Numbered from the stretch's first letter, positions 34,362 to 45,665 are shown. The stretch is DNA of 58,961 nt from an uncultured Spirochaetota bacterium (GCA_937873275.1 CALMRC010000020.1:1-58961); one strand, 5' to 3'. Notes: generated from the sequence alone by a model not told the origin. Numbers and translations: made by a program.

Positions 34362-35426
34362 ATGGCGAAGAAATCCTCCCCCCGATCCGCCCTGAAGGCG
34401 ATCCTCCTCCTGCCCCTCTTCCTCGCGGGGTTCGGCATCCTCCTGGCCGCCGGCGCCTTCGCGGCGTTCGCGGCCCTCGACGCGGCCCCGGAGGGGATTC
34501 CCGCCGAAGGCGCCCTGTTCACCGTGGGTCCCGGGGAGTCCGGTGCCGGGATCGCCCGCCGCCTGGAGGACGAGGGTCTCATCCGGTCGTCCCTGGCCTT
34601 CGAGGGGCTCCTGCGGGTCCGGGGCCAGCAGGCATCCCTGAAGCGGGGAACCTACCGCATCGAGCCGGGAATGCGGGGACGGGACGTCCTGGAGCTTTTG
34701 GCCTCGGGGAAGCAGGCCCTTGTCCGGGTGACCGTCCCGGAGGGGCACACCCTGCGGCGAACCGCGGACGTCCTTTCCCAGGCGGGTGTCGTGGACCGGG
34801 AAGAATTCCTGGCGGCCGCCCGGAATCCGGAGCTCCTGGCCGCCCTAGCCATCCCCGCGGCATCCGCGGAAGGGTACCTCTTTCCGGATACCTACTATCT
34901 TCCCCGGGAAACCCCGGGAGAGGAAGCCGTCCGGCTGATGGTGGGCGCTTTCCGGACCCGGTTGGCCGAGGGCTTGCCGGAATCGTCCGCCCTCTCCCCG
35001 AAGGAGCTCCATCGTCGCGTCATCCTGGCATCCATCGTAGAGCGGGAGTACCGCTTGCCGGAGGAGGCCCCCCGGATCGCGGGGGTCTTCTGGAACCGGC
35101 TCAAGATCGGCATGGCCCTCCAGTCCTGCGCCACCGTGGTGTACATCATCACGGAAGTACAGGGTAAGAAGCACCCGGAAGTCCTCTACAACCGGGACAT
35201 CGAGATCAAGCATCCCTTCAACACCTACGTGAATCCGGGACTGCCCCCCGCCCCGATCTCCAACCCCGGAATGACCGCCCTGACGGCGGTCTTCCGCCCC
35301 GAGCCGTCGCGATACCTGTATTTCCGCCTCCTGGATCCCGGCTCGGGCCGGCACTACTTCTCGGAAACCCTGGACGAGCACATCAAGGCGGGGGCCCTCG
35401 CGGTCAAGGGCATCGGGGGACGATGA
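34362..35426 (+). CDS. mltG: Endolytic peptidoglycan transglycosylase MltG
   Basis: MltG cuts nascent glycan strands within the membrane-linked polymer and sets strand length. The 354-residue product has a single N-terminal membrane anchor (about 12-35) and a LysM-like region. The YceG core has GYLFPDTYYL, the catalytic Glu in LASIVEREYRLPEEAPRIAG (near residue 226) and HPFNTYVNPGLPPAPISNPG. The usual Tyr in the PYNTY motif is Phe here. The ATG follows five bases after the small gene and the stop overlaps dnaG by four bases (ATGA). Confidence 0.94.
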   Translation: MAKKSSPRSALKAILLLPLFLAGFGILLAAGAFAAFAALDAAPEGIPAEGALFTVGPGESGAGIARRLEDEGLIRSSLAFEGLLRVRGQQASLKRGTYRIEPGMRGRDVLELLASGKQALVRVTVPEGHTLRRTADVLSQAGVVDREEFLAAARNPELLAALAIPAASAEGYLFPDTYYLPRETPGEEAVRLMVGAFRTRLAEGLPESSALSPKELHRRVILASIVEREYRLPEEAPRIAGVFWNRLKIGMALQSCATVVYIITEVQGKKHPEVLYNRDIEIKHPFNTYVNPGLPPAPISNPGMTALTAVFRPEPSRYLYFRLLDPGSGRHYFSETLDEHIKAGALAVKGIGGR

Positions 35427-37219
35427 AGAAAATTCGCAAGACCTCCCTGGAAGCCGTCCTGGACCGGACGGACATGGCCGCCGTCATAGGCGAATATGTC
35501 CGTCTTCAGCGCGCCGGATCGTCCTACAAGGGGCTGTGTCCCTTCCATCAGGAGAAGACTCCCTCGTTCAACGTGGTGCCGGAAAAGCGCCTCTTCTACT
35601 GTTTCGGATGCCAGAAGGGCGGGGATGTCATCGCCTTCCTCCGGGAAATCGAGGGCCTTTCCTTCGTGGAGGCGGTGGAACGATTGGCGGAGAAGGCGGG
35701 AATCCCCCTGGAATACGAGGGGGAGGACGGGTCCCCGGACCAGGCTTCCCGGGAGTCCCGGGAGCGGGATTCCCTGTTCGAGCTGTACGAACGCCTCACC
35801 GCGGCCTTCCAGTGGCTGCTCCGGGAGCATCCTTCCGGCAAAGCGGCCCGGGACTACCTGGCGCGCCGAAGCGTCTCCCCGGAGATCCGGGACGCATTCC
35901 GGCTCGGCTACGCCCCCCGGGACCGCCGGTGGCTCTTCGGATTCCTCCGGGGGAAGGGCTACTCTCCGGAATTCCTCGCATCCACGGGGCTCTTTTCCCG
36001 GGACCGCCCGGATCGCGCCTTCTTCGCGGACCGGGTCATGTTCCCCATAACCGACGCCCGGGGGCGGGCCGTCGCGTTCGGGGGTCGGCTTCTGGAAGGG
36101 GAGGGGCCCAAGTACCTCAATTCCCCGGAATCCCCGGTTTTCCACAAGCAGGACAACCTCTTCGCCCTGTCCGCGGCGGCCCAGGCCGTGCGCCGGGACC
36201 GGACCGCCCTGATCTGCGAGGGATACATGGACGTCCTGGCCTTCCACCAGGCGGGGGTCGTGAATGCCGTGGCGCCCCTCGGCACGGCCTTCACGGACGG
36301 ACAGGCGAGGCTTCTGAAGAGATACGCGGACCAGGCGGTCTTCTGCTTCGATTCCGACGAGGCGGGTCAGCGAGCCTCCGAAAAGGCCCTCCTGACGGCC
36401 GCCCGGAACGGATTGCGGGCCCGGGTCCTCGTTTTGGAGGGCGGAAAGGATCCCGCGGAAATTCTCGAGACCCGGGGCGCGGAGGAATTGAAAAAACTCT
36501 CGAGTTTCACTATAAATGGAGACGATTTTGTCGTGCGCCGCGCCCGGTCGGTCCACGATATCTCGACTGCCGAAGGGAAGGCCCTCGCCCTGAAATCGTT
36601 GTTTCCATACATGTCCGCCCTGGATTCGGAGATCCGCCTCGCGGAATTCGCCGATTTCGCCGCCCGGGAGTTCCGCAGCAAGACGGACCGGGTCCTCGCG
36701 GACTTCGAGAAGTACCGTTCCGGGGGAGGGCGGGAGCCGGAGCCCCCGGGACCCCGGGCGCCGGCCCTGCGGCCTACCCAAGACCTGGGATTCCTCGCCG
36801 CGGCGGCCCTGAATCCCGGTCAGTTCGCCGGAATCCGGGGCCGCATGGAGGCTTCGGACCTGGACGACGAGTCGTCCCGGGAGCTCTTCCTGGCCCTGGA
36901 GGAGTGCTTCCGGAGCGACGAGGAGGGGCTGGACGACCTTCTGGCGCGGATCGAGAATCCCGGCCTGCGGACCTTCCTGATGGAAAAGGCGGCCAGCGGG
37001 GAGTTTTCCATCCAGGCGGACCGGCTGATCCGGGACGGGATCTTGAACGTCCGGGAGCGAAGCCTTCAGCGGAGACGGGCTCGGGTGGTCCGGCAGATCG
37101 CGGACTACGATTCGGAACGGGAAGCGGACTCGGTTTCGGTGAACGACCTTCTGTACGAGAAGATGTTCATCGACCAAGAGCTGGAAAAGATAAAGGAAGA
37201 GCGGAATGAGCGATCTTGA
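35423..37219 (+). CDS. dnaG: DNA primase
   Basis: DnaG makes the RNA primers for lagging-strand synthesis. The 598-residue product has the N-terminal zinc finger with C39-P-F-H42 and C60-F-G-C63 ligands. The TOPRIM catalytic core shows [16 protein letters not shown] and [13 protein letters not shown], and a helicase-binding C-terminal region follows. Length is typical. The start ATG overlaps the mltG stop and the end overlaps rpoD by 14 bases, so the classic dnaG-rpoD pair is preserved and translated in coupling. Confidence 0.97.
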   Translation: MKKIRKTSLEAVLDRTDMAAVIGEYVRLQRAGSSYKGLCPFHQEKTPSFNVVPEKRLFYCFGCQKGGDVIAFLREIEGLSFVEAVERLAEKAGIPLEYEGEDGSPDQASRESRERDSLFELYERLTAAFQWLLREHPSGKAARDYLARRSVSPEIRDAFRLGYAPRDRRWLFGFLRGKGYSPEFLASTGLFSRDRPDRAFFADRVMFPITDARGRAVAFGGRLLEGEGPKYLNSPESPVFHKQDNLFALSAAAQAVRRDRTALICEGYMDVLAFHQAGVVNAVAPLGTAFTDGQARLLKRYADQAVFCFDSDEAGQRASEKALLTAARNGLRARVLVLEGGKDPAEILETRGAEELKKLSSFTINGDDFVVRRARSVHDISTAEGKALALKSLFPYMSALDSEIRLAEFADFAAREFRSKTDRVLADFEKYRSGGGREPEPPGPRAPALRPTQDLGFLAAAALNPGQFAGIRGRMEASDLDDESSRELFLALEECFRSDEEGLDDLLARIENPGLRTFLMEKAASGEFSIQADRLIRDGILNVRERSLQRRRARVVRQIADYDSEREADSVSVNDLLYEKMFIDQELEKIKEERNERS

Positions 37220-38921
37220 ACTCGATCCCGCGGTAACCAAACTACTCGAGTACGCCAAGTCGAAGAATTCGATCACCTTCGACGAGCTTTCGGATTTCCT
37301 TCCGGAGCACGTGCTCAACACGGACAAGATCGACGTCGTCCTGGCCCTCCTGGAAAGCCACAACATACGGCTCGAGGAGGAGGAAGCCCCCGCGGACGAG
37401 GAGACGGCGGTCAAGGAGATCGATTCCGCCAAGAAGCGCCTGGTCTACACGGACAAGGAATCCGCGGTAGACGACCCCATCCGCCTCTATCTTCGGGAGA
37501 TCGGCAAGGAAAACCTGCTCACGGCGGAGCAGGAGGTGGAGCTCTCCAAGCAGATGGAGGAGGGCGAGGGGATCATCAAGGGCATCATCCGCACCAGCGG
37601 GATGCTCATACCGGAATTCTACCAGATCGCCCAGAAGGCCAAGCGCGAATCGGGGCCCCAGCGCAAGGAGAACACGGAGAAGATCGCGGAGCGGAGGCGC
37701 CTCAACCAGTTCTACCGGGACGTCATCCGGGACACCGCCGCGGACCTGCGGGCCTACGTGGACACGAAACGCAGGATCATCTCCCGGGGCGGCGACGCCC
37801 TGAAGGACGAGAGCCTGGAGACGTCCCGGGTGGCGCTCCTGGAGAAACTCCAGGACGTGGAGATCCACCCCGAGGAGATCAACTCCTTCTCCGAAAAATT
37901 CATCCTGGCGGCCAAGAAGATCCGGAAATTCCGTCGGGAACAGGAACGCCTGGAGAAGACCCTGCAGGTGTCCAACCTCCGGGAACTCCGTGCCCTGGGG
38001 CGGAACCTCACCATCCGGGACCGACGGGACCGGATCGAGGAGGAGATCGGCCTCTCCTCCGACGAGATCAAGGAGCGGATCCGGCAGATCCAGGTGACGG
38101 AAAAGCGCCTGGAGGAGCTGGAGAACACCTTCGAGTGCGGCTGCGACGTCATCCTCACCATGGCCAAGGAAATCAACCGCGGCCGGATCATGATGAAGAA
38201 CGCCAAGGACCGCCTCATCAAGGCGAACCTGCGGCTGGTGGTCTCGATCGCCAAGAAGTACACCAATCGCGGCCTCCACTTCTTCGACCTGGTCCAGGAA
38301 GGGAACATCGGCCTCATCAAGGCGGTGGAAAAATTCGAGTACCGCAAGGGGTACAAGTTCTCCACCTACGCCACCTGGTGGATACGGCAGGCCATCACCC
38401 GGTCCATCAGCGACCAGGCCCGGACCATCCGGGTGCCGGTCCACATGATCGAGCAGATCAACAAGGTGGTCCGGGAATCCCGCCAGCTCATGCAGAAGCT
38501 CGGCCGGGAGCCCACGGACGAGGAAGTCGCCCAGCAGCTCGGCTGGCCCGTGAGCCGGGTCAAGAGCGTGAAGAACGTCGCCCGGGAGCCCATCTCCCTG
38601 GAGACGCCGATCGGGGAGGACGAGGATTCCCTCCTGGGGGACTTCATCGAGGACAAGGAGATCGAGAACCCCTCGGTCCAGACGGACTACAAGCTGTTGC
38701 AGGAGCAGATCCGCTCCGTGCTCTCGACCCTGCCCCCCCGGGAGCAGGAGGTCCTCCGCATGCGCTTCGGATTGGACGACGGGTATTCCCTGACCCTGGA
38801 GGAGGTGGGCCTCTATTTCAACGTGACCCGGGAACGGATCCGCCAGATCGAGGCCAAGGCCCTCAAGAAGCTCCGGCACTTCAAACGGAGCCAGAAGCTC
38901 CGGGACTACATAGATCATTGA
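37206..38921 (+). CDS. rpoD: Primary RNA polymerase sigma factor (sigma-70)
   Basis: The 571-residue product has region 1.1 at the N-terminus, region 1.2 ([20 protein letters not shown]), a non-conserved insert of about 200 residues rich in Lys/Glu/Arg, regions 2.1-2.4 ([20 protein letters not shown], then [16 protein letters not shown]) with the -10-binding helix, region 3 and region 4.2 ([20 protein letters not shown], then [10 protein letters not shown]), which binds the -35 element. It is the housekeeping sigma factor, in line with TTGACA/TATAAT-like promoters seen here. It starts inside the end of dnaG. Confidence 0.97.
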   Translation: MSDLELDPAVTKLLEYAKSKNSITFDELSDFLPEHVLNTDKIDVVLALLESHNIRLEEEEAPADEETAVKEIDSAKKRLVYTDKESAVDDPIRLYLREIGKENLLTAEQEVELSKQMEEGEGIIKGIIRTSGMLIPEFYQIAQKAKRESGPQRKENTEKIAERRRLNQFYRDVIRDTAADLRAYVDTKRRIISRGGDALKDESLETSRVALLEKLQDVEIHPEEINSFSEKFILAAKKIRKFRREQERLEKTLQVSNLRELRALGRNLTIRDRRDRIEEEIGLSSDEIKERIRQIQVTEKRLEELENTFECGCDVILTMAKEINRGRIMMKNAKDRLIKANLRLVVSIAKKYTNRGLHFFDLVQEGNIGLIKAVEKFEYRKGYKFSTYATWWIRQAITRSISDQARTIRVPVHMIEQINKVVRESRQLMQKLGREPTDEEVAQQLGWPVSRVKSVKNVAREPISLETPIGEDEDSLLGDFIEDKEIENPSVQTDYKLLQEQIRSVLSTLPPREQEVLRMRFGLDDGYSLTLEEVGLYFNVTRERIRQIEAKALKKLRHFKRSQKLRDYIDH

Positions 38922-38983
38922 TGACGACCCGGGTTCCGTGCTAAGGTGGCGGACTTGGACAATAAACTACGAGGTGATTCCCT

Positions 38984-39838
38984 ATGTTGATGGAAGAGGT
39001 TTTCGATCGGCTCCGGCAATTCCAGGACATCCTCAAGGAACGAGTCGAGATCGAGAGGGAGATCGAGGACATCCCCAAGTCCCTGGTGGCCCAGGAGGAA
39101 CTCCTGGCCCGGGTCAAGAAGGGTTACGCCGAGAAAACCGAGCAGCTCCAGGCCGTCACGGCCCGGGTTGCGGAGCTCCGAAACGAGCTGGCCGAGGCGG
39201 AAGCGGCCCGGGAGAGGGCCGAGAAGCAGATGGACTCCATCTCGACCCAGCGGGAATACGAGGCCCTGAACAAGGAAATCCGCGACGCGACGGACAAGGA
39301 GCACCAGGTCCGGAAGGATCTCCAGAAGGAGGAACGGTCCCTCGCGGAGATCGAGGAATCCTTCAAGCGGGACGAATCCATGATCCAGCTCCAGGAATCG
39401 GAAATCCTCGACAAGAAGCGCAGGATCGCCGAGGAAACCGCCCAGAAGCAGGCCCGGGTTTTCGAGCTTCGGACCTCCGAATCGAGCGTCACCGACGGCA
39501 TCGACACCGAGATCACCTTCAAGTTCGAGCGGATCATCCGGTCCAAACAGGGCCTGGGCATCGTGCCGGTCCGGGGCTACGTCTGCTCCGGCTGCTCCAT
39601 GATCCTTCCCGCCCAGTTCGTGAACGAGGTGCGGCAGGGCAACCGGATCATCTTCTGTCCCTACTGCTCCCGGGTTCTCCACTACCAGGAGACCGAGGAG
39701 GCCGAGGGCGATCTGATCGCGGACATCGAGTCCGGGAGCCTGGCGGACCTGGACGACTTCTCGGACGAGGCGGACGAGGACTCCTACGACGAAGATTCGG
39801 AGGACTCCGACAAGGATCTGTCGGACTCGGACGAGTGA
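38984..39838 (+). CDS. Coiled-coil protein with C4 zinc ribbon
   Basis: The 284-residue product starts with a long charged coiled coil (about 10-165; for example ELRNELAEAEAARERAEKQM). A zinc ribbon follows, with CSGC (about 199-202) and CPYC (about 223-226), and the end is a strongly acidic tail of about 45 residues, almost all Asp/Glu/Ser. This is the zf-RING_7/DUF164 type, of uncertain function, sometimes described as nucleic-acid binding. The start ATG follows GAGG. It sits between rpoD and rnpB, as in treponemes. Confidence 0.85.
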   Translation: MLMEEVFDRLRQFQDILKERVEIEREIEDIPKSLVAQEELLARVKKGYAEKTEQLQAVTARVAELRNELAEAEAARERAEKQMDSISTQREYEALNKEIRDATDKEHQVRKDLQKEERSLAEIEESFKRDESMIQLQESEILDKKRRIAEETAQKQARVFELRTSESSVTDGIDTEITFKFERIIRSKQGLGIVPVRGYVCSGCSMILPAQFVNEVRQGNRIIFCPYCSRVLHYQETEEAEGDLIADIESGSLADLDDFSDEADEDSYDEDSEDSDKDLSDSDE

Positions 39839-39918
39839 CGCAAGCCGGGGCCCGGCGACGGGTCCGGGCGGCGCGGAAGCCGGGGAGCCCGGATCCCGCG
39901 CGGAAATTGGGTGTATGT

Positions 39919-40331
39919 GGGGGCAGGTCGAGCCGCCGCCGTCCCGGACCTCAATCGGCCGGGGCGGAGGAAAGTCCGGGCTCGCTACGGCACAGCGCCG
40001 GCTAACGGCCGGGCGTCGGGGACGGTCTTCGGACCGCTTTCCGGCGACAGACAGCGCAACAGAGAGCAGACCGCCGAATGGGCCCGCGAGGGTCCATGGC
40101 AAGGGTGAAAGGGTGGGGTAAGAGCCCACCGCGTTTCCGGTGACGGGAACGGCACGGCAAGCCTCGCTGCGAGCAAGGTCGAGCAGCGGACGGGCCGCCG
40201 GCCCGGCCGCGCCTTCGGGCGCGGCGATCCGCGGGTAGACCGCTGGAGGCCCCGGGAAACCGGGGGCCGAGAGAGATGGCGGCGTCGCCGAAAGGCGTAC
40301 GGAACCCGGCTTACAGACCTGCCCCTTTTTT
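39919..40331 (+). ncRNA. rnpB: RNase P RNA (bacterial type A)
   Basis: This is the catalytic RNA that matures tRNA 5' ends. The conserved core is plain: GAGGAAAGTCCGGGCTC near 39967, ACAGAGAGCAGACCGCC near 40055, AGGGTGAAAGGGTGGGGTAA near 40100, and GGAACCCGGCTTACAG near the 3' end. The outer stem P1 is GGGGCAGGTC (39920-39929) with GACCTGCCCC (40316-40325), followed by TTTTTT, so the 3' end doubles as a terminator. The 5' end may be off by a base or two. Open frames over it are chance. Confidence 0.95.
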
Positions 40332-40402
40332 CTCTCCCGGAAGTACGCACTCCTGTCGATTGACGAGGGGTGTACGGGCATGGTAAAAATTTGCACGTCC
40401 TT

Positions 40403-41380
40403 ATGTACGAAATCCCTGGCAATTCAGCGATTTTTGAACGCCGCCCTTCTCGCCGGCGCAAACGGCTCCTGCGAGTCATCCTGGCCGTCTCCCTGGTCGC
40501 CGCGGTCGGCGTCACGGCCTTCGGGGTGCCGGCCCTGTACCGTTCCGTCCGAGCCCGGAACCCGGAAATTCCCTCGGAAGAAAGCATCCTGGCGGCCTGG
40601 AACGCCAAGGACTACGACGGGGTCCTGAGCCTCAGCGGGGAGGGGCTCGCACGGATTCCCCTGGATCCCTTCCGTCTCGTGCTGAGCGGTTTCGCGTCCT
40701 TCTACCGGGGCGTCGGGGAATCGGACGGGGAGATACGCCTGAAGTACATGGACGACGCGATATTCTCCTTGCGGAAAGCCCTGACCTTTCCGTCCGTACC
40801 GTTCCGAAGCCAGGTGGACTACGTGCTCGGCAAGGCTTACTACCAAAAAGGCCCGTACTACATGGACGAGGCCGTACGGTTCCTGGATGCCGCAATCCAG
40901 GATTCCGAGACCCGCGGCGAGCCGCCTCCCCAGGATATCCTGGAATACTCCGCGGTCGCCTACTCCATCCTCGGGGAACCCGTCCGAAGCGTCGCGGCCT
41001 TCGAGAAGGCCCTTGCCCGGGGAAAGACGGACCTCCTGCTCCTGGCCGCCGCCCGGGCCTACGACCTGAACGGCCAGAAGGACAAGGCCGAGATCTCCGC
41101 CCTGGACGCCCTCTCGCTGACCGAGGATTCCCTGGTTCGGGAAAAAGCCCGGTTCCTCCTAGGCGCCCTCTACCTGGAGAGGAAGGACTTCAAGCTGGCG
41201 GAGGAGCAGTACAACCTCATCCTCGAGATGAACCCGGAATCCGCCGACGCTCATTACCATCTCGGATTGATCTGGCAAGAAAAAGGCGACCCGGTCCGTG
41301 CGCGCGCGGCATGGCGCAAGGCCGTATCCCTGGACCCCATGCACACCGCGGCCCGTCAGAAGCTCGCGGAACGGATTTAA
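40403..41380 (+). CDS. Membrane-anchored TPR protein
   Basis: The 325-residue product has an Arg-rich N-terminus, one membrane segment ([20 protein letters not shown], about residues 24-43) and then several TPR repeats in the part facing outward (for example [20 protein letters not shown] and [20 protein letters not shown]). The start is uncertain: ATG 40403 lacks a clear ribosome binding site, and GTG 40370 in the same frame would lie too close to GAGGGG. TTGACG at 40360-40365 may be a -35 element with a poor -10, giving a very short leader. It lies just upstream of mreB and may help assemble the rod complex. Confidence 0.75.
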   Translation: MYEIPGNSAIFERRPSRRRKRLLRVILAVSLVAAVGVTAFGVPALYRSVRARNPEIPSEESILAAWNAKDYDGVLSLSGEGLARIPLDPFRLVLSGFASFYRGVGESDGEIRLKYMDDAIFSLRKALTFPSVPFRSQVDYVLGKAYYQKGPYYMDEAVRFLDAAIQDSETRGEPPPQDILEYSAVAYSILGEPVRSVAAFEKALARGKTDLLLLAAARAYDLNGQKDKAEISALDALSLTEDSLVREKARFLLGALYLERKDFKLAEEQYNLILEMNPESADAHYHLGLIWQEKGDPVRARAAWRKAVSLDPMHTAARQKLAERI

Positions 41381-41394
41381 CGACTGGAGGCATC

Positions 41395-42432
41395 ATGGCT
41401 CGCCGCAACCTGTTCGATTCTCTCTCCCTGGACATAGGGATCGACCTGGGGACCTGCAACACCCTCATTTACGTACGGGGCAAGGGCATCGTCATCAACG
41501 AACCGTCCGTGGTGGCGGTGGAACGGGGCACCAAGCGGGTCGTGGCCGTCGGGTCCGAGGCCAAGCGCATGCTCTGGAAGACTCCGGGCGACATCATCGC
41601 GATCCGTCCCCTCCGGGACGGAGTTATCGCGGATCCGGACACCACGGAGAAGATGATCAAGTACTTCATCCAGAAGGTCATCCCCCGCCGGTGGTTCGTG
41701 AAGCCCCGGATGGTGATCGGCGTCCCGTCCTGCATCACCGAGGTCGAGCGCCGGGCCGTGGAGGACGCGGCCTACAAGGCGGGCGCCCGTGAGGTGAAGG
41801 TCATCCACGAGTCCCTGGCCGCCGCGATCGGCTCCGACATTCCCATCCACGAACCCGCGGGGCACATGATCTGCGACATCGGCGGCGGAACCTCCGAGAT
41901 CTCCGTCATCTCCCTCAAGGGCATGGTGGTGACCAGCGCCATCCGTATCGGCGGGGACGAGTTCGACGAGGCCATCATCAAGCACATCCGCAACGCCCAC
42001 AACCTCATCATCGGGGAGCAGACCGCGGAACGGCTGAAGATCGAGATCGGCAACGCGTCTCCGGACAAGATCATCGAGAAGGTGGAGATCAAAGGCACCG
42101 ACGCCATCACGGGACTGCCCCGCAGGCTGGAAATCGACTCCGTCGAGGTCCGGGAAGCCCTCCAGGAACCCATCAACCAGATCGTCGAGGAGATCAAGCG
42201 GACCCTGGGCCAGACGCCCCCCGAGCTCGCCGCGGACATCGTCGAGCGGGGCATCGTCATGGCCGGGGGCGGCAGCCTGCTCAAGGGCCTGCCCAAGCTG
42301 ATCGCGAAGGAGACCGGCGTGCCCGTCATCCTCGCGGAGCGGCCCCTGGAATGCGTCGCCATCGGGGCGGGGAAATTCTTCGAGACCATGAACAGCCAGG
42401 ACGGGTCCCTCTACGGGTCGCTGAACATATAA
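41395..42432 (+). CDS. mreB: Rod-shape actin MreB
   Basis: MreB forms membrane-bound filaments that direct lateral wall synthesis. The 345-residue product has the phosphate-1 loop [20 protein letters not shown], phosphate 2 [16 protein letters not shown], and the adenosine segment [20 protein letters not shown]. Length is normal. The start ATG follows CTGGAGG by four bases. Its stop overlaps mreC as TAATG. The operon is mreB-mreC-mreD-mrdA-rodA. Confidence 0.97.
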   Translation: MARRNLFDSLSLDIGIDLGTCNTLIYVRGKGIVINEPSVVAVERGTKRVVAVGSEAKRMLWKTPGDIIAIRPLRDGVIADPDTTEKMIKYFIQKVIPRRWFVKPRMVIGVPSCITEVERRAVEDAAYKAGAREVKVIHESLAAAIGSDIPIHEPAGHMICDIGGGTSEISVISLKGMVVTSAIRIGGDEFDEAIIKHIRNAHNLIIGEQTAERLKIEIGNASPDKIIEKVEIKGTDAITGLPRRLEIDSVEVREALQEPINQIVEEIKRTLGQTPPELAADIVERGIVMAGGGSLLKGLPKLIAKETGVPVILAERPLECVAIGAGKFFETMNSQDGSLYGSLNI

Positions 42433-43289
42433 TGTCCGACGCCGCGGAGCGCCAGCTGGCGCGCAGGAGGAACCTCGTATTCGTCCTCGCCCTCGGGGCG
42501 TCCCTGCTCCTGCTCCTGATTTCCACCAACTCCCTGGCCGGCGTCCCCCAGCGCGTCGGACTTTCCGTGCTCTCCTTCTTCCAGAAGGGGTTCGACGCCG
42601 TCGGGAACTTCGCCTCGGGAACCCTCAACAGCATCGCGGAACTCCGGGACCTTCGTTCGCGGTACAAGGAACTCGTGGGAAAGATGGAGGAGTACCAGAA
42701 CCTGGAGCGCAGCCTGACGGACCTCAGGCGGGAGAACGAGCGTCTGCGCTCCCAACTGGGATACCTCAAGGACGCCCGTTACCGCGCCTCCTCGGCCCGG
42801 ATAATCGCCAAGGATCCCGGGAACCTCTATTCCACCTTCGTGATCGACAAGGGCCTCGAGGACGGCCTCCGCAAGAACCTTCCCGTCGTGGCGTACCAGG
42901 ACGGATCCGAGGGGCTCGTCGGCAAGGTCCTGGAAGTCGGGCGGTCCTCCAGCATCATCTCTCCGATCTACGACGCCTCCGCCCATATCTCCGCCCGCCT
43001 GGACCGAACCCGGTACGAGGGTCTCGTCTCGGGAGGAGGAAGCCCGGACACTCCCCTCACGATGCGGTACGTCAAGAAGAGGGCCAAGGAGGAGATACAG
43101 TTCGGGGACCTGGTCGTGACCTCGGGATTGCAGTCCCTGTATCCCCGGGACGTCATAATCGGACGGGTAACCCGGATCCTCTCCGCCGATTACCAGACGT
43201 CCCTGGACATCGACGTGGAGCCGGTGCTCGACTTCGCCCGGCTGGAGTACGTCTTCATCGTGTTCCCCGAGGAACGGGCGGAGGATTGA
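42432..43289 (+). CDS. mreC: Rod-shape protein MreC
   Basis: MreC is a bitopic inner-membrane protein that activates PBP2. The 285-residue product has a membrane segment near residues 15-35 (LVFVLALGASLLLLLISTNS), a coiled coil (about 75-105) and a beta-barrel domain containing VIDKGLEDGLRKNLPVVAYQ and LVGKVLEVGRSSSIISPIYD. It starts in a TAATG overlap with mreB. mreD follows after one base. Confidence 0.94.
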   Translation: MSDAAERQLARRRNLVFVLALGASLLLLLISTNSLAGVPQRVGLSVLSFFQKGFDAVGNFASGTLNSIAELRDLRSRYKELVGKMEEYQNLERSLTDLRRENERLRSQLGYLKDARYRASSARIIAKDPGNLYSTFVIDKGLEDGLRKNLPVVAYQDGSEGLVGKVLEVGRSSSIISPIYDASAHISARLDRTRYEGLVSGGGSPDTPLTMRYVKKRAKEEIQFGDLVVTSGLQSLYPRDVIIGRVTRILSADYQTSLDIDVEPVLDFARLEYVFIVFPEERAED

Positions 43290-43290
43290 C

Positions 43291-43797
43291 ATGCTGAGGA
43301 CCATCCTTGTCGCGACGGGGACCGCGATCGGTTGTTCCCTTCTACAGTCGACGTGGCTGAACGCCGTGGCCGTGTACGCCGTGATTCCCGACCTGGCCCT
43401 CCTGGTGGTCGTCTACACGGCCTTCCACAACGTCAAGGCCGAGGGGATAGCGGCCGGGTTCCTCTCGGGACTCCTCCAGGATTTCATCTCCTCCGCGCCC
43501 CTGGGTTTCAACGCCTTCGTGCGGACCGTGGTATCCTTCGGGTTCAACCTGATCTCCGGCAATTTCTACATCGACCGCATCCTGATGCCCATGTTGTTCG
43601 GAGCCTCGGCCACCCTGATCAAGGCCCTGGCGACGGCGATCCTGGCTCTGGTCTTTCCGGCCTTCGTTCACGGGTACGACTTCCTGGACCGGATCCTCTG
43701 GATCGAAACCGCCTACAACGCCGTCCTGGCTCCGGTCCTCTTCTTCCTGTTGGGGCTCCTCGGGCCCCTGTTCGTCACCGCACGGAACCGCGGATGA
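43291..43797 (+). CDS. mreD: Rod-shape membrane protein MreD
   Basis: The 168-residue product is nearly all hydrophobic, with five or six membrane segments, including AVYAVIPDLALLVVVYTAFH and GIAAGFLSGLLQDFISSAPL (the LxGLLxD turn is common in MreD), then GFNAFVRTV. It is small and variable in sequence, and its place between mreC and the PBP2 gene is the main support. It starts one base after mreC and overlaps mrdA by four bases. Confidence 0.9.
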   Translation: MLRTILVATGTAIGCSLLQSTWLNAVAVYAVIPDLALLVVVYTAFHNVKAEGIAAGFLSGLLQDFISSAPLGFNAFVRTVVSFGFNLISGNFYIDRILMPMLFGASATLIKALATAILALVFPAFVHGYDFLDRILWIETAYNAVLAPVLFFLLGLLGPLFVTARNRG

Positions 43798-45665
43798 GCG
43801 ACCTGCAGCCCGAAGCGTCGCCGGCCGACCCCCGCCGGGTTCTCCTGTTCCGCCTCCTGGTCGTCGCGATCCTGGCGGCCTACACGGGGCGCCTCTTCTA
43901 CCTCCAGATCCTGAGGGGAGGGGAGTTCCGCACCCGGGCGGCCAGCATTTCCCGGCAGTCCTCGGTCCTTCCGGCCCAGCGGGGGGAGATCTACGACCGG
44001 GGCGGCAACATACCCCTCGTGCTCAACGTGGACTCCTTCGCCCTGGACATCGTGCCCGCGGAAGTCCCCGCGGACCTTCGGGACACGGTGTTCCTCAAAC
44101 TGGCCCACATCACCGGACGGCCCGTCGAGGAGCTTCGATCCAAGATCCCCGCCTCCTACTACCACCTCTACCAGCCCGTGGAGGTGATCGGCGCGGTTCC
44201 CTATTCCATGATCGTCGCCGTCGCGGAACGCCTGGACGAACTGCCCGGGGTGACCTGGCACGCCAAGCCCCGCCGGAACTACGTCGAGACGGGCTCCCTG
44301 TCCCACCTCATCGGGTACGTCGGGGACATCACCCGGGAGGAACTCAAGCTCCTGTTCAACCAAGGGTACCAGGCCGGGGACGTGATCGGAAAATCCGGCA
44401 TCGAGAAGCAGTACGACTCCCTTCTCCGGGGACGGGACGGCCGGGAATACCGGGTCGTCGACGTTCGAGGCCGGAAGATAGCCGGTGCGGAGCCTTCCGT
44501 GGATCCTCCCGTAATGGGTCGCAACGTCATCCTGACGATCGACCGGAGGATCCAGGAGCTCGCGGAGAAGGCCCTGGGACAACGGATGGGTTCCGTGGTG
44601 GTCCTGCGTCCCGCCACGGGGGAAGTCCTGGCCATGGTCTCCTATCCCTGGTACAACCCCAACCTCTTCCTGGAGGCCGACGGGGGACGGGCCTACTCGG
44701 GCCTCCTCAACGATCCGAACAAGCCCCTCCTGAACCGCGCCGTCCAATCCGCCTATCCCCCGGCCTCGACGTTCAAGGCCGTGGTTACGGCGGGCATCCT
44801 GGAGGAGAACGCCTTCCCTCCCGACAAGACGGTCCTCTGCCAGGGCGAGGTGACCTACGGCGATCGGGTGTTCCGGTGCTGGATCCGGAAGCCGGGCCAC
44901 GGCGCCCTGGACCTGAAGGGCGCCCTGGCCCAATCCTGCGACATCTATTTCTGGACCGTCGCCCGGGACCACCTGGGCATCGAGCGTCTCGTTTCGTATT
45001 CCAAGGAATTCGGATTCGGCGCCGCCTCCGGGATCGACCTGCCCGGGGAGATCTCCGGGTTCAACCCCAGCCCCCAATGGAAGGAGCGACGGTTCCACGA
45101 AAAGTGGCTGGGCGGGGACACGATGAACATGGCCATCGGCCAGGGATACCTCCTGGTGACTCCCCTCCAGATGGCCAACATGGTCGCCATGATCGTCAAC
45201 AACGGCGTGATCTACCGGCCCCACATCCTGTCGGAGGTCCGCGACCCCTCCTCGGGCGCGGTAATCCGGAGCACGACCCCCGAGGTGCTCTCCCAGTCCC
45301 GGATCAAGCCGGAAACCTTCCGGACGGTCCGGGATAACATGCGGGCGGTCATCACCGAAGGTACCGCCCGATATCCCGTGAACACCAAGGCCGTCCTGGT
45401 GGCGGGCAAGACGGGGACCGCCGAGGTGGGGCTGGCGGACCGCTGGCACTCCTGGTTCGCGAGCTTCGGTCCCTACGGGGCCGAGAAACCGGAGGACGCG
45501 GTCGTGGTGGTGGTGATGGTGGAGGCCACGAACCCCTGGGAATGGTGGGCCCCCTACGCGTCCAATATCATCTTCCAAGGTATCTTCGCGAACCAGAGCT
45601 ACGACGAGGCGGTCCAGGCCCTGGGACTTTCCTACATGCTGAAGCCTACGGAGCGGGTGGAATGA
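43794..45665 (+). CDS. mrdA: Penicillin-binding protein 2
   Basis: PBP2 is the transpeptidase that cross-links peptidoglycan with RodA during elongation. The 623-residue product has one N-terminal membrane helix, the pedestal domain with LPAQRGEIYDRGGNIPLVLN and LSHLIGYVGDI, and the transpeptidase domain. Catalytic residues are visible: Ser325 and Lys328 in PPASTFKAV, the SxN-equivalent SCD, and AGKTGTAEV. The start ATG is in an ATGA overlap with mreD; a longer upstream frame is the mreD shadow. It overlaps rodA by four bases. Confidence 0.96.
   Translation: MSDLQPEASPADPRRVLLFRLLVVAILAAYTGRLFYLQILRGGEFRTRAASISRQSSVLPAQRGEIYDRGGNIPLVLNVDSFALDIVPAEVPADLRDTVFLKLAHITGRPVEELRSKIPASYYHLYQPVEVIGAVPYSMIVAVAERLDELPGVTWHAKPRRNYVETGSLSHLIGYVGDITREELKLLFNQGYQAGDVIGKSGIEKQYDSLLRGRDGREYRVVDVRGRKIAGAEPSVDPPVMGRNVILTIDRRIQELAEKALGQRMGSVVVLRPATGEVLAMVSYPWYNPNLFLEADGGRAYSGLLNDPNKPLLNRAVQSAYPPASTFKAVVTAGILEENAFPPDKTVLCQGEVTYGDRVFRCWIRKPGHGALDLKGALAQSCDIYFWTVARDHLGIERLVSYSKEFGFGAASGIDLPGEISGFNPSPQWKERRFHEKWLGGDTMNMAIGQGYLLVTPLQMANMVAMIVNNGVIYRPHILSEVRDPSSGAVIRSTTPEVLSQSRIKPETFRTVRDNMRAVITEGTARYPVNTKAVLVAGKTGTAEVGLADRWHSWFASFGPYGAEKPEDAVVVVVMVEATNPWEWWAPYASNIIFQGIFANQSYDEAVQALGLSYMLKPTERVE

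Noticed and set aside
39911-40121. Short open frames over the RNase P RNA
   Set aside because: The region folds and matches RNase P RNA over its whole length, so the frames are chance.
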